A stretch of 64,000 nt of DNA from Pseudoalteromonas espejiana DSM 9414 (GTDB lineage: Bacteria; Pseudomonadota; Gammaproteobacteria; Enterobacterales; Alteromonadaceae). Made by a program: the position numbers and the translations under genes. The DNA is taken from positions 1,499,001-1,563,000 of the forward strand of contig NZ_CP011028.1 of assembly GCF_002221525.1 (NCBI RefSeq). The letters run 5' to 3'. This document shows, one piece after another, positions 56,153-64,000 of the stretch (position 1 is the first letter of the stretch; each line of letters starts with the position of its first letter). The notes under the pieces were generated by a model that worked only from the letters and a program-made list of their open reading frames with translations, was not told the origin of the DNA and ran no database searches.

Positions 56153-57179
56153 ATTACAGTGTAAGCAAGTTTTTGATAGCTTTAATCTTGATGTAGATAT
56201 TAGCATTAATGACTTTAATGTATTAGGTGTGTTTGGGCCATCTGGCTCAGGTAAATCAAGCTTGTTGCACGCTATAGCTGGGCTTAACAGTGCACGCAGT
56301 GTTTATATTAATAATAAAAACATTACTCATCTAGCGCCTGATAAACGCGCACTTACTTTACAACTGCAATCGTGCCCGTTGTTCCCGCATTTAAATGTTT
56401 TGGGTAACTTACAATTTACGCAAAAGCATTGTAAAAACAAATCAACCACTTTAACTCTTGAGCGGGTTAGCGCGCTTTTAAACTTAGAACCATTATTAAA
56501 CCGTGATGTATCGGGCTTATCGGGCGGTGAGCAACAGCGCGTTATTTTTGGCAGAACACTTTTAAGCGGACAATCGGTAATATTACTTGATGAGCCCTTT
56601 AGCGCACTAGATTGGCACACTCGCTTTAATATGCTTAGCGCAGTACAAGAGCTAAATAAGCAGCACGCCATTAAATTCATAATTGTGAGTCACTCTTTAA
56701 AAGAGCTGCTTTTTTGCAGCGATACCCTGTTACACATAGTTAAAGGTAAAGTGCTAGCGGAGGGCAATGCACAGCAAGTTGCCAATGCTATTTATGCAAG
56801 CAACAACCAAACGCCGTTAAGCGTATTAAATTATAGCAACCAACAATTTGATGAAAATTTTCAGGTGTACAAACTTACACTAAACAACAGTAATCAGAGC
56901 TTATATGTAGCGCCTGAGCACATCAAGAAAAACCAAAAGTTAATAGTAGAAAGCGCGCAAATTACTTGCAGCAAAGCTAAGCCTAGTGCTACGAGTGACT
57001 GTAATGTTCTCATAGGTGTATTTGAACACGCCAAGCTTATTAATAATCAATACCAGCTTACAATTACCGTCGATACTCAGCTAATTTATTGCACCGCATC
57101 AAAACGCCAGTGGCAGCAAAATGAGGTAAATAAAGGTGAGCTACTGTACGTTAGCATTAATAATCTAGAGACTAATTAA
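56145..57179 (+). CDS. modC: Molybdate ABC transporter ATP-binding protein ModC
   Basis: The ATPase of the importer. The 344-residue protein has the Walker A loop GPSGSGKSS near residue 31, the signature LSGGEQQRVIFGR near 124, Walker B VILLDEPFSALDWHTR near 146 and the switch His in IIVSHS. Residues past about 280 fit the molybdate-binding TOBE domain. It starts with GTG inside the end of modB, after a GGAG site. Its 3' end overlaps the convergent moeB by 4 bases. Confidence 0.95.
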   Translation: MLKLQCKQVFDSFNLDVDISINDFNVLGVFGPSGSGKSSLLHAIAGLNSARSVYINNKNITHLAPDKRALTLQLQSCPLFPHLNVLGNLQFTQKHCKNKSTTLTLERVSALLNLEPLLNRDVSGLSGGEQQRVIFGRTLLSGQSVILLDEPFSALDWHTRFNMLSAVQELNKQHAIKFIIVSHSLKELLFCSDTLLHIVKGKVLAEGNAQQVANAIYASNNQTPLSVLNYSNQQFDENFQVYKLTLNNSNQSLYVAPEHIKKNQKLIVESAQITCSKAKPSATSDCNVLIGVFEHAKLINNQYQLTITVDTQLIYCTASKRQWQQNEVNKGELLYVSINNLETN

Positions 57180-57934
57180 GCACCACACACCGCGCAGTGC
57201 TTATTTTTTGTAATGTTAAAGCGGTTAAACTCCATGCTAAGCCCGTCTACCAGTAATAGTTGTTCAGTGAGTTTACTCGGCAAGCCTGCTAATAATTTAA
57301 GTGCCTCAGTGGCTTGAATACTGCCAATTAACCCTACAATTGGGGAAAGGACCCCCGATTCTGAGCAGCTTTGTGTTTGCTCACTAAATAACTGTGATAA
57401 GCACCCATAACAATGGCTATTTTGTGCCATGGTAAAACAGGCAACTTGGCCTTCCATTCTAATTGCAGAGCCCGATACTAACGGCGTATTGGTATTATAG
57501 CAGGCGCTATTGAGTAGGTTTCGCGTGGCTATGTTGTCAGAGCAATCTATAACCACATCAACAGTGTTTAATAGCGTATTAAGTGCAAAGTCTTCATCTA
57601 AAAAAGCATCAATTGTGTGTATATCTATTTCATCATTCAAGCTGGTTAACTGCGCTTTAGCGGCGTGTGCTTTTAAGCTTCCCACATCTGTTTGCTTATA
57701 AAGCACCTGCCTTTGCAAGTTTGTAGCATCGACCAGATCGTTATCTACAAGCGTTAATGTTCCCACACCTGAGGCAGCTAAGTACTGTGCAACCGGGCAG
57801 CCTAAGCCACCTAAACCCACTATAAGCGCATGAGATTGCCATAGTTTTTCTTGTCCATCTATATCAAGTTGTACAAGCATAATGTGGCGAGAATAACGTA
57901 ATTGCTGTTGATAAGTTAATGGCGGTTTTTGCAT
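57176..57934 (-). CDS. moeB: Molybdopterin-synthase adenylyltransferase MoeB
   Basis: Adenylates the MoaD C terminus so that it can be loaded with sulfur for molybdopterin synthesis. The 252-residue protein has the nucleotide loop IVGLGGLGCPVAQYLAASG near residue 38, RQVLYKQTDVG near 74, VVIDCSDNIATR near 128 and two zinc CxxC pairs (CYGC near 172, CAVC at the C terminus). The related ThiF is possible in principle, but the molybdenum neighbourhood supports MoeB. Confidence 0.92.
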   Translation of the reverse strand: MQKPPLTYQQQLRYSRHIMLVQLDIDGQEKLWQSHALIVGLGGLGCPVAQYLAASGVGTLTLVDNDLVDATNLQRQVLYKQTDVGSLKAHAAKAQLTSLNDEIDIHTIDAFLDEDFALNTLLNTVDVVIDCSDNIATRNLLNSACYNTNTPLVSGSAIRMEGQVACFTMAQNSHCYGCLSQLFSEQTQSCSESGVLSPIVGLIGSIQATEALKLLAGLPSKLTEQLLLVDGLSMEFNRFNITKNKHCAVCGA

Positions 57935-58005
57935 AAATGTACGCTCAAATTTTTTTGTAACAATACCAAGTAGTTAAAACCTAGAGCAAGTAAAGCTTTA
58001 AAAAT

Positions 58006-58050
58006 CTTTGCACTGTTAACGCCCATCGCTGCTACTTAAATAGTGCAAAG
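58006..58050 (+). promoter_or_regulatory. Widely spaced inverted repeat upstream of narK
   Basis: CTTTGCACT at 58006-58014 and AGTGCAAAG at 58042-58050 are perfect 9-bp inverted arms. Each contains a GCAC/GTGC half like those of NtrC sites, although neither arm completes a normal 17-bp site. They lie 60-100 bases upstream of the -24/-12 element, a usual distance for an enhancer-binding activator. Inference. Confidence 0.4.
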
Positions 58051-58108
58051 CGAAATTATTATCAATAGCGAAAATTGTAACTTACTGAATTTGTTATTTT
58101 TTAATTGT

Positions 58109-58124
58109 TGGCTTAGTAATTGCT
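58109..58124 (+). promoter_or_regulatory. Sigma-54 (-24/-12) promoter of narK
   Basis: TGGCTTAGTAATTGCT matches the sigma-54 consensus TGGCACG-N4-TTGCT at TGGC and TTGCT, with the required 10 bases between GG and GC. Transcription would start near 58135, about 88 bases before the narK ATG. The similar element before nirB supports it. Confidence 0.7.
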
Positions 58125-58222
58125 GAATATGGTTAACGTTAAATTAACAACTGGCGCGGTATATATGCTACCAAAGTAGTATGTACTGCTTAAAACAATA
58201 ATCGTTACAAGGAAAAAATAAC

Positions 58223-59692
58223 ATGCAACCGAGTACTGGGTTTAATCTCATATCGTTTAGCGGAAAAATGAAAATACTGCATTTAAGCTGGATGGTGTTT
58301 TTTATCTCATTTTTTGTCTGGTTTAACCATGCACCATTATTAGGTGCTATAGCGGGTTCGTTAGGTATTACTATGGCACAAGTAAAAACACTGCTTATTT
58401 TAAATGTTGCCTTAACTATTCCTGCGCGTGTTGTAGTAGGTATGCTAACCGATAAATTTGGCCCGCGTATTGTATACGCAGCTCTACTCATTTTATGTAG
58501 TATCCCGTGTTTTATGTTTGCAATGGCTACCACATTTGAGCAAGCCGCTATTGCCCGTTTTGCACTTGGTTTTATTGGTGCGGGTTTTGTTGTTGGTATT
58601 CGCATGGTGAGCGAGTGGTTCCCGGCAAACGAGTTGGGTACAGCCGAAGGTATTTACGGCGGCTGGGGTAACTTTGGCTCGGCGGCAGCCGCAATGCTAT
58701 TACCAGTATTAGCGCTTATGTTTGGCGGTGACGATGGTTGGCGCTATGCGATTGGCTTAACGGGTGTGTTAAGCGTAATTTTTGGTGTTATTTGGTATAT
58801 AAACGTTACCGACACGCCTAAAGGCGGCACTTACTTTAAGCCTAAAAAAGTAGGGGCAATGGAAGTAACCAGTAAAGGCGACTTTGTACTGCTGCTGATA
58901 ATGAAACTACCTATGTACGGTGCTTTAGCGCTACTTACCTGGAAGCTTTCGCCATCGGGCGCAAGCTTACTTTCTGAAAATTTGGTAATAGGGACGTACG
59001 CGTTTTTAGTACTGCTGTATATTTACGAAGTGTATAAAACGTTTGATATAAACGGCCATATTTTTAAACAACCTGTTCCAGAGTCACATCGTTACGAGTT
59101 TAAGCAAGTGGCTGTTTTAAATGTTCTGTACTTTACAACATTTGGCTCAGAGCTTGCCGTTGTATCTATGTTGCCATTATTTTTTATGGAAGTATTTGGC
59201 CTTGATATGGTGTACGCAGGTTTACTTGCATCAGCCTATGCATTTATGAACTTAGCCTCTCGCCCTGGTGGTGGTTGGATTTCAGATAGAATGGGTCGTC
59301 GTAAAACACTGATTGTACTTACCACCGGCTTAGCTGTAGGTTATTTTGTTATGGGTTTAGTGGATGCTAGCTGGCCGCTTTGGCTTGCAGTTGCCGCTGC
59401 CATGGCATGTTCGTTTTTTGTGCAAGCAGGTGAAGGTGCTGTATTTGCGGCTGTGCCACTAATTAAACGCCGTTTAACGGGTCAAATTGCAGGTATGACG
59501 GGAGCGTACGGTAATGTAGGAGCTGTTGTATATTTAACGGCGCTTTCATTAGTTGATTACCAAACATTCTTTATGATTATCGCGGCAAGCGCATTGTTAG
59601 GTTTAGGTGCTTTGTTATTTATGAAAGAACCTGATGGCCATATCACAGAAGTAAACGAAGATGGCACCGTTGAACTTATTTCTGTGACTTAA
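58223..59692 (+). CDS. narK: Nitrate/nitrite transporter, NarK/NasA MFS family
   Basis: A 489-residue inner-membrane transporter with about 12 helices. The two glycine-rich nitrate signature motifs are visible: [15 protein letters not shown] near residue 146 and [16 protein letters not shown] near 424, along with the Arg in [15 protein letters not shown]. Its place before a kinase/phosphatase, a porin and nirB indicates nitrate uptake for assimilation rather than respiration. A sigma-54 promoter precedes it, and 9 bases separate it from the next gene. Confidence 0.94.
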   Translation: MQPSTGFNLISFSGKMKILHLSWMVFFISFFVWFNHAPLLGAIAGSLGITMAQVKTLLILNVALTIPARVVVGMLTDKFGPRIVYAALLILCSIPCFMFAMATTFEQAAIARFALGFIGAGFVVGIRMVSEWFPANELGTAEGIYGGWGNFGSAAAAMLLPVLALMFGGDDGWRYAIGLTGVLSVIFGVIWYINVTDTPKGGTYFKPKKVGAMEVTSKGDFVLLLIMKLPMYGALALLTWKLSPSGASLLSENLVIGTYAFLVLLYIYEVYKTFDINGHIFKQPVPESHRYEFKQVAVLNVLYFTTFGSELAVVSMLPLFFMEVFGLDMVYAGLLASAYAFMNLASRPGGGWISDRMGRRKTLIVLTTGLAVGYFVMGLVDASWPLWLAVAAAMACSFFVQAGEGAVFAAVPLIKRRLTGQIAGMTGAYGNVGAVVYLTALSLVDYQTFFMIIAASALLGLGALLFMKEPDGHITEVNEDGTVELISVT

Positions 59693-59701
59693 GGCAACCT
59701 T

Positions 59702-61441
59702 ATGTTTGATGAAACCCAAAAAGCCAGCGCACTTAAAAACGAACTTAACGTTGAGTTTGGTGGCTATAGCAGCAAAGGTATAAAAACCGAAAACCAAGAT
59801 GCGTTTGCTGCCCTTAATACTCAAGCGCAAGAAAAAGAGTCAAAAGGGGTTATTGCCTGCTTGGCCGATGGGTGCTCATCAGCAAAAAATGCCAAACAAG
59901 CGTCACAGTTATCGGTAACGCACTTTATAAATGAGTATTTAAATACACCACCAAGTTGGGCCGTTAAAAAGTCGGTATCTAAGGTATTGGCCAGTTTAAA
60001 TCAGTGGCTCTATTCGCAATCGGTTAATTACAATCACCTTGGCCAGCGCCAAGCAGATTGGATGACCACGTTTACAGCGCTTATTTTAAAATCGGCCACG
60101 GGTTATATTTTTCATTTAGGTGATACCCGAATTACGCGTTTACGTGCAAAAAGTATGGAGGCGATAACACGCGACCATAAAGTAAACGATACCCTAACGC
60201 GAGCTTTAGGCGCACAACTTCATCAAGAAATTGATGTATACGAAGTTGAACTTAAAGCTGATGATATTTATATACTTACCTGCGATGGTGTACACGATGT
60301 GTTGCCATACAGTGATATACAAAAGCTAATTGATGAGCATACTAATTTAGAGCACGCAGCAAAAGCAGTGACAGAGCTTGCCATAACAAGAGGCAGTAAC
60401 GACAACGTAAGCTGCTTACTTGTAAAAGTGAATAGTATTGCAAAACAAAATTTAGACGAGTTATATCATTCTTTAACTAGGCGAAAAATTCCGCCACCGT
60501 TAAAGGTTGGCCAAAAAATTGATGACTTTACTGTTATCCGTGAATTACACGCTAGTAGCCGCTCGCACATTTATTTAGTGCAACAAACACCCGATACACC
60601 GCCTGTTGTATTAAAAGCGCCTTCGGTAAATTTTGAAGACGATGTGCACTACCTTCAAGGCTTTATAAGAGAAGGCTGGGTGGGGCAACGTATTAATCAT
60701 CCCAATGTAATGAAGGTTTTAAATACGCAATCGCAAAGCCGATTTTTATATCATATTTGCGAATACATGGACGGGCAAACACTGAGTGATTGGAAGCATG
60801 ATGTGCCGCATCCAGAAATTACCCAAGTGCGCAGTATTATTGAACAAATAGTACAAGCACTTAGAGCGTTTCAGCGCTTGGATATGGTGCATCGCGATTT
60901 AAAACTCGATAACGTGATGATAGACGCTCATGGCAAAGTAACATTAATCGATTACGGCACGGTAAGTGTTGCGGCTATGGATGAGTCAGTAAAGCAAATT
61001 GCAGATGATTGCCCGCAAGGGACGGTAGATTATACCGCACCAGAGACGCTTATTACTATGCACGCCGATTTTAAAAGCGATTTATTTTCGCTAGGCGTTG
61101 TTGCGTACGAATTATTATGTTCAAAATTGCCGTATCAGCCACTCGCGCATAATCATGTACCAAAAGATTACAGTCACTGGCAATACACAAGTATTCGTAA
61201 ACACAGAGCAGATATCCCGTTTTGGTTAGATCAGGCTTTAATGAAAGCATTGGCTCCCAAACCCGAATTTAGATACCACGCATTTTCTGAATTTATAAGT
61301 GATATCAATAAACCTAATCCACATTTAAAAAGTACCGCCCCGAAAGACTCAATAATGAAACGCGATCCGGTTTTAATCTGGAAAAGTATTTCGTTGTGCT
61401 TATTTATAGCCTTGGTGTGTGTACTCATAATTAAAAATTAA
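59702..61441 (+). CDS. Fused PP2C phosphatase / Ser-Thr protein kinase with C-terminal membrane anchor
   Basis: A 579-residue two-domain protein. Residues 15-250 are a PP2C phosphatase: GYSSKGIKTENQDAF, CLADGCSSAKNA, HLGDTRITRLR, YILTCDGVHDVL and GSNDNVSCLL supply the metal aspartates. Residues 275-535 are a protein kinase: catalytic Lys in VVLKAPS near 305, HRDLKLDNVM near 396, DYG replacing DFG near 416 and YTAPETL near 445. The glycine loop is unusual (ELHASSRSHIYLV). One membrane helix lies at about 557-577, leaving both enzymes in the cytoplasm. Such fusions occur in nitrate-assimilation clusters of proteobacteria; the target is unknown. Confidence 0.9.
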   Translation: MFDETQKASALKNELNVEFGGYSSKGIKTENQDAFAALNTQAQEKESKGVIACLADGCSSAKNAKQASQLSVTHFINEYLNTPPSWAVKKSVSKVLASLNQWLYSQSVNYNHLGQRQADWMTTFTALILKSATGYIFHLGDTRITRLRAKSMEAITRDHKVNDTLTRALGAQLHQEIDVYEVELKADDIYILTCDGVHDVLPYSDIQKLIDEHTNLEHAAKAVTELAITRGSNDNVSCLLVKVNSIAKQNLDELYHSLTRRKIPPPLKVGQKIDDFTVIRELHASSRSHIYLVQQTPDTPPVVLKAPSVNFEDDVHYLQGFIREGWVGQRINHPNVMKVLNTQSQSRFLYHICEYMDGQTLSDWKHDVPHPEITQVRSIIEQIVQALRAFQRLDMVHRDLKLDNVMIDAHGKVTLIDYGTVSVAAMDESVKQIADDCPQGTVDYTAPETLITMHADFKSDLFSLGVVAYELLCSKLPYQPLAHNHVPKDYSHWQYTSIRKHRADIPFWLDQALMKALAPKPEFRYHAFSEFISDINKPNPHLKSTAPKDSIMKRDPVLIWKSISLCLFIALVCVLIIKN

Positions 61442-61450
61442 GAGATAAAC

Positions 61451-62644
61451 ATGTTAAATCATAAAAAAAACTTACCTATTATTTTTATACTGGGTAGCTT
61501 AACTGCGCCTTCAATAAGCCAAGCGGCGCAAACCGATCTTAACTTTAGACTGCGTTTTGAAAGCGCAGAGCAAGATAACGCGTTAAAAGATGCAAGTAGC
61601 TTAACGCTGCGTACACGCCTTACTCATAAAACAGATGAAGTGAATGGTTTTTCTGCACTTATTGAAGTTGAAGACAGCCGAAGCCTGTTAGGTGTAGACG
61701 ATTACAATAATACATTGGGTAAAAATACTAATTACTCAGTAATAGCGGACCCAGAAATCACAGAAGTAGATCAGGGTTTTATAAAGTACGCAAAAGATGC
61801 TTTATCAATTAAAGTGGGTAGGCAAGTAATAGCGCTTGATGGGCAGCGGTTTGTCGGCCACGTTGGTTTTAGGCAAGACAGGCAGACCTTTGATGCTGCA
61901 ACAGTAAATTACACGTTTAATGACATTAACTTGCACTATAGCTACATAAGTAAGCGCAACCGTATATTTGCCGATAACAAAGATATTGATTCATCAGATC
62001 ACCTTATCAATGCAAGTTTTAAAACAAGCGTAGGTAAGGTGGTTTTATACAGTTATTTATTAAGTAACGATGCGGTAGATGATGACAGCTTAGATACCTA
62101 TGGCGTTTCTTTTAATGGTAATAAAACGCTCAGCGATATTAAATTTTACTACAAAGCTGAGTACGCCACGCAATCTGCATCAACGAGTATGAGCGATTTT
62201 GACGCAGATTATTATGCGTTTGAAGGCGGTATTGATTTAGGCGGTTTAGGCATTGAAACCGTTACATTAAAAGCCGGTATTGAGTCACTGGGTTCTGATA
62301 ATGGCGATTATGGTTTTGCTACGCCGCTTGCCACAATGCATAAATTTAATGGTTGGGCTGATACGTTTTTAGCAACTCCTGCACAAGGGCTTGATGACAC
62401 TTATATAAGCTTAAATGGTAAAGCCTTTGACGGTAAATGGTTAGTGGCGTATCACAGCTTTAATGCAAACGACAGCGTCAATGGGGTTGATGATTTAGGC
62501 TCAGAGCTTAATGTGCAATACGTTAAGCCTATTAATAAAACCTATGCCGTAGGCGCTAAATATGCCGATTATTCAGCAGGCGATAGCGCGGCAGGCAAAG
62601 TCGATACCCAAAAGCTATGGGTATGGGTAAGTGCTAAATTTTAG
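61451..62644 (+). CDS. Outer-membrane porin of the nitrate block
   Basis: A 397-residue barrel protein with a signal peptide (cleavage likely after SQA, near residue 25). It has regularly spaced strands such as LNFRLRFESAEQDN, ALIEVEDSRSLLG, LSIKVGRQVIALDGQRFVG and the terminal LWVWVSAKF, and resembles the alginate-export/phosphate-selective type porins. It lies 9 bases after the kinase gene, so it is probably cotranscribed with narK and may let nitrate or nitrite cross the outer membrane; the substrate is inference. Confidence 0.8.
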   Translation: MLNHKKNLPIIFILGSLTAPSISQAAQTDLNFRLRFESAEQDNALKDASSLTLRTRLTHKTDEVNGFSALIEVEDSRSLLGVDDYNNTLGKNTNYSVIADPEITEVDQGFIKYAKDALSIKVGRQVIALDGQRFVGHVGFRQDRQTFDAATVNYTFNDINLHYSYISKRNRIFADNKDIDSSDHLINASFKTSVGKVVLYSYLLSNDAVDDDSLDTYGVSFNGNKTLSDIKFYYKAEYATQSASTSMSDFDADYYAFEGGIDLGGLGIETVTLKAGIESLGSDNGDYGFATPLATMHKFNGWADTFLATPAQGLDDTYISLNGKAFDGKWLVAYHSFNANDSVNGVDDLGSELNVQYVKPINKTYAVGAKYADYSAGDSAAGKVDTQKLWVWVSAKF

Positions 62645-62660
62645 CCTTCGTAATTTAAAG

Positions 62661-62731
62661 CGTTACAAGTTGGTGCAATAGCGTCAGCTTGTGGTGCTTT
62701 CACTTCTTTTTCACTGCACAAATTTGGTTAA
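62661..62731 (+). promoter_or_regulatory. Two NtrC-like sites upstream of nirB
   Basis: CGTTACAAGTTGGTGCA at 62661-62677 and TGCACAAATTTGGTTAA at 62715-62731 match 10 and 11 of the 14 defined positions of the NtrC consensus TGCACCA-N3-TGGTGCA; each has one near-perfect half. They lie upstream of the sigma-54 element at 62759. Confidence 0.55.
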
Positions 62732-62758
62732 GTTACTGAAATATAATATTTATATATC

Positions 62759-62774
62759 TGGCTTGCATATTGCT
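62759..62774 (+). promoter_or_regulatory. Sigma-54 (-24/-12) promoter of nirB
   Basis: TGGCTTGCATATTGCT matches TGGC and TTGCT of the sigma-54 consensus with exactly 10 bases between GG and GC. The start would be near 62785, giving a leader of about 68 bases before the nirB ATG. Confidence 0.75.
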
Positions 62775-62852
62775 ATAACAATCACATAATAAATTATACG
62801 TTTGCAGTATTCATTTATGTAATGAGTACTTTAAACAAAACAGGTGATTTTA

Positions 62853-64000
62853 ATGCCAAGCAAGCAGCGTGTTGTCGTCGTAGGAAACGGAATGGTCGGG
62901 CATCATTTTGTACAGCAGCTAGTATCACAACAAGGTGATAGCAAAAATGTTGATATTACCGTGCTCAGTGGTGAAGACCGCCTCGCTTATGACCGTGTAC
63001 AACTCTCGTCATTTTTTAAAGGTAAAAGCGAAGACGATTTAGCACTTACCTCAAGTAAAACCTACCAAGATTGGCAAGTCAGCTTTCATACTCATTCTAA
63101 AGTGGTGGATATAAACCGCGATGCAAAAAAGGTGACTACCTCAAAAGGCGAATCATTTGCGTACGACAAGCTAATACTGGCAACGGGCTCATTTGCATTT
63201 GTGCCACCTATTCCTGGTAAAGAACGTGAGCATTGCCTAGTTTACAGAACCATTAACGATTTACACGCCATAAAAAAATCAGCACAAGGTAGTAAAGTCG
63301 GCGTGGTTATTGGTGGCGGTTTATTAGGGCTGGAAGCTGCAAATGCGTTAAAGCAGCTTGGCTTGCAAACCCATGTAATAGAATTTGCGCCTCAACTTAT
63401 GGGCGTACAAATAGATAGTGCTGGTGGGCGGTTACTAAAAAATAAAATTACCGAGCTCGGCGTTACAGTGCATACCTCAGTGGCTACAGAGCAAATTATT
63501 GAGGGTAAAAACAGCCGTTATAAAATGTGTTTTAAGGGGGGGCAAACCCTAGAAACCGACATGATTGTATTTTCAGCCGGTATTCGCCCATACGATAATT
63601 TAGCTCGCGAGTTTAATTTAGAATTAGGTGAGCGCGGTGGCATTGTAATAAACAACCATTGCCAAACGAGTGATAAAAACATATACGCAATAGGCGAATG
63701 CGCCCTTTGGAATAACTTTATTTTTGGCCTTGTAGCACCGGGCTACGCTATGGCAAAAGTAGCGGCGGGGCATGTTCTAAAACAGCTTTCTTCAAGTACA
63801 GCTTCAGACACACCTTTAAATAACAATTCAAACAATACTGATGAATTTAGCGGCGCCGATATGAGCACCAAGCTTAAATTAATGGGTGTTGAAGTGGGTT
63901 CAATTGGTGATGCCCATGCACGCAGTGAAGGCGCAATTAGTTATTACTTTGAAGATCAGCCAAACGGTATTTACAAAAAAGTAGTCACTAATGAGCAAGG
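62853..64000 (+). CDS. nirB: Nitrite reductase large subunit NirB, N-terminal part (runs off right edge)
   Basis: NirB reduces nitrite to ammonia with NAD(P)H. About 382 residues are visible (the family has about 850): the FAD-binding VVVVGNGMVGHHF (residues 7-19), SGEDRLAYDRVQLS, ATGSFAFVPPIPG near 109, the NADH-binding GVVIGGGLLGLEAANALKQLG near 150 and IYAIGECALWN near 273. The Fe/S and siroheme part lies outside. An AGGTGA site precedes the ATG. It is separated from the porin gene by 208 bases with its own promoter signals; nirD and nasA probably follow. Confidence 0.95.
   Translation, partial: MPSKQRVVVVGNGMVGHHFVQQLVSQQGDSKNVDITVLSGEDRLAYDRVQLSSFFKGKSEDDLALTSSKTYQDWQVSFHTHSKVVDINRDAKKVTTSKGESFAYDKLILATGSFAFVPPIPGKEREHCLVYRTINDLHAIKKSAQGSKVGVVIGGGLLGLEAANALKQLGLQTHVIEFAPQLMGVQIDSAGGRLLKNKITELGVTVHTSVATEQIIEGKNSRYKMCFKGGQTLETDMIVFSAGIRPYDNLAREFNLELGERGGIVINNHCQTSDKNIYAIGECALWNNFIFGLVAPGYAMAKVAAGHVLKQLSSSTASDTPLNNNSNNTDEFSGADMSTKLKLMGVEVGSIGDAHARSEGAISYYFEDQPNGIYKKVVTNEQ

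Noticed and set aside
58152..58172. TGGCGCGGTATATATGCT as another -24/-12 promoter before narK
   Set aside because: The distance between GG and GC is 12 bases instead of 10; the element at 58109 has correct spacing.
58168..58605. Minus-strand frame overlapping the narK start
   Set aside because: It is antisense to the clear NarK protein and would cover the narK ribosome site.

Overview
The window reads as chromosomal DNA of a marine gammaproteobacterium, most likely Pseudoalteromonas or a close Alteromonadales relative. This is inferred from the AT-rich codon use, the close resemblance of housekeeping proteins (Mfd, RNase E, AceK, RsmF, FabF, YcfH) to their E. coli counterparts, the AcnD/PrpF type of methylcitrate cycle, and the many TonB/porin/lipoprotein surface genes. 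No tRNA, rRNA, CRISPR array, prophage or insertion sequence was recognised. Genes are dense and most are core functions. Two genes run off the window: mfd at the left edge and nirB at the right edge.

Left part (1-20 kb): mfd (5' part); an aguA-aguB pair that turns agmatine into putrescine; a PilZ-like protein; a peroxiredoxin plus secreted HAD-dehalogenase pair with a divergent LysR regulator; a DUF2937 membrane protein; an ECF sigma factor / FecR anti-sigma / TonB-dependent receptor cell-surface signalling operon facing an orphan exbD; a DUF2383 stress-type protein; aceK followed by a LysR gene; and the yejM-yejL / yejK group.

Middle (20-38 kb): rne and rluC diverge from a long leader region. 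Then comes the classical yceF / yceD-rpmF-plsX-fabD-fabG-acpP-fabF-pabC-mltG-tmk-holB-pilZ-tatD run for fatty-acid, envelope and DNA synthesis, notably without fabH. A PhoD-like metallophosphatase follows, and rsmF lies on the opposite strand.

Right part (39-64 kb): a GntR regulator with three TGTCGACA sites precedes prpB-prpC-acnD-prpF (propionate degradation). Next is an unrecognised cassette of two related large lipoproteins flanking an outer-membrane barrel. The last block is for nitrate assimilation: moeA divergent from modABC, then moeB, narK, a PP2C-phosphatase/Ser-Thr-kinase fusion, a porin and nirB. Both narK and nirB have well-spaced -24/-12 (sigma-54) promoter sequences, and NtrC-like sites lie upstream of nirB, so the block looks nitrogen-controlled. 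Molybdate import (ModABC) and molybdopterin synthesis (MoeA, MoeB) would supply the cofactor of a nitrate reductase presumably encoded just past the right edge.

The best candidates for new biology are the lipoprotein-barrel-lipoprotein cassette (47.3-53.4 kb), the kinase/phosphatase fusion inside the sigma-54 nitrate block, and a TonB receptor that carries a second, internal signal peptide behind its signalling domain. Several small palindromic intergenic repeats are also described.
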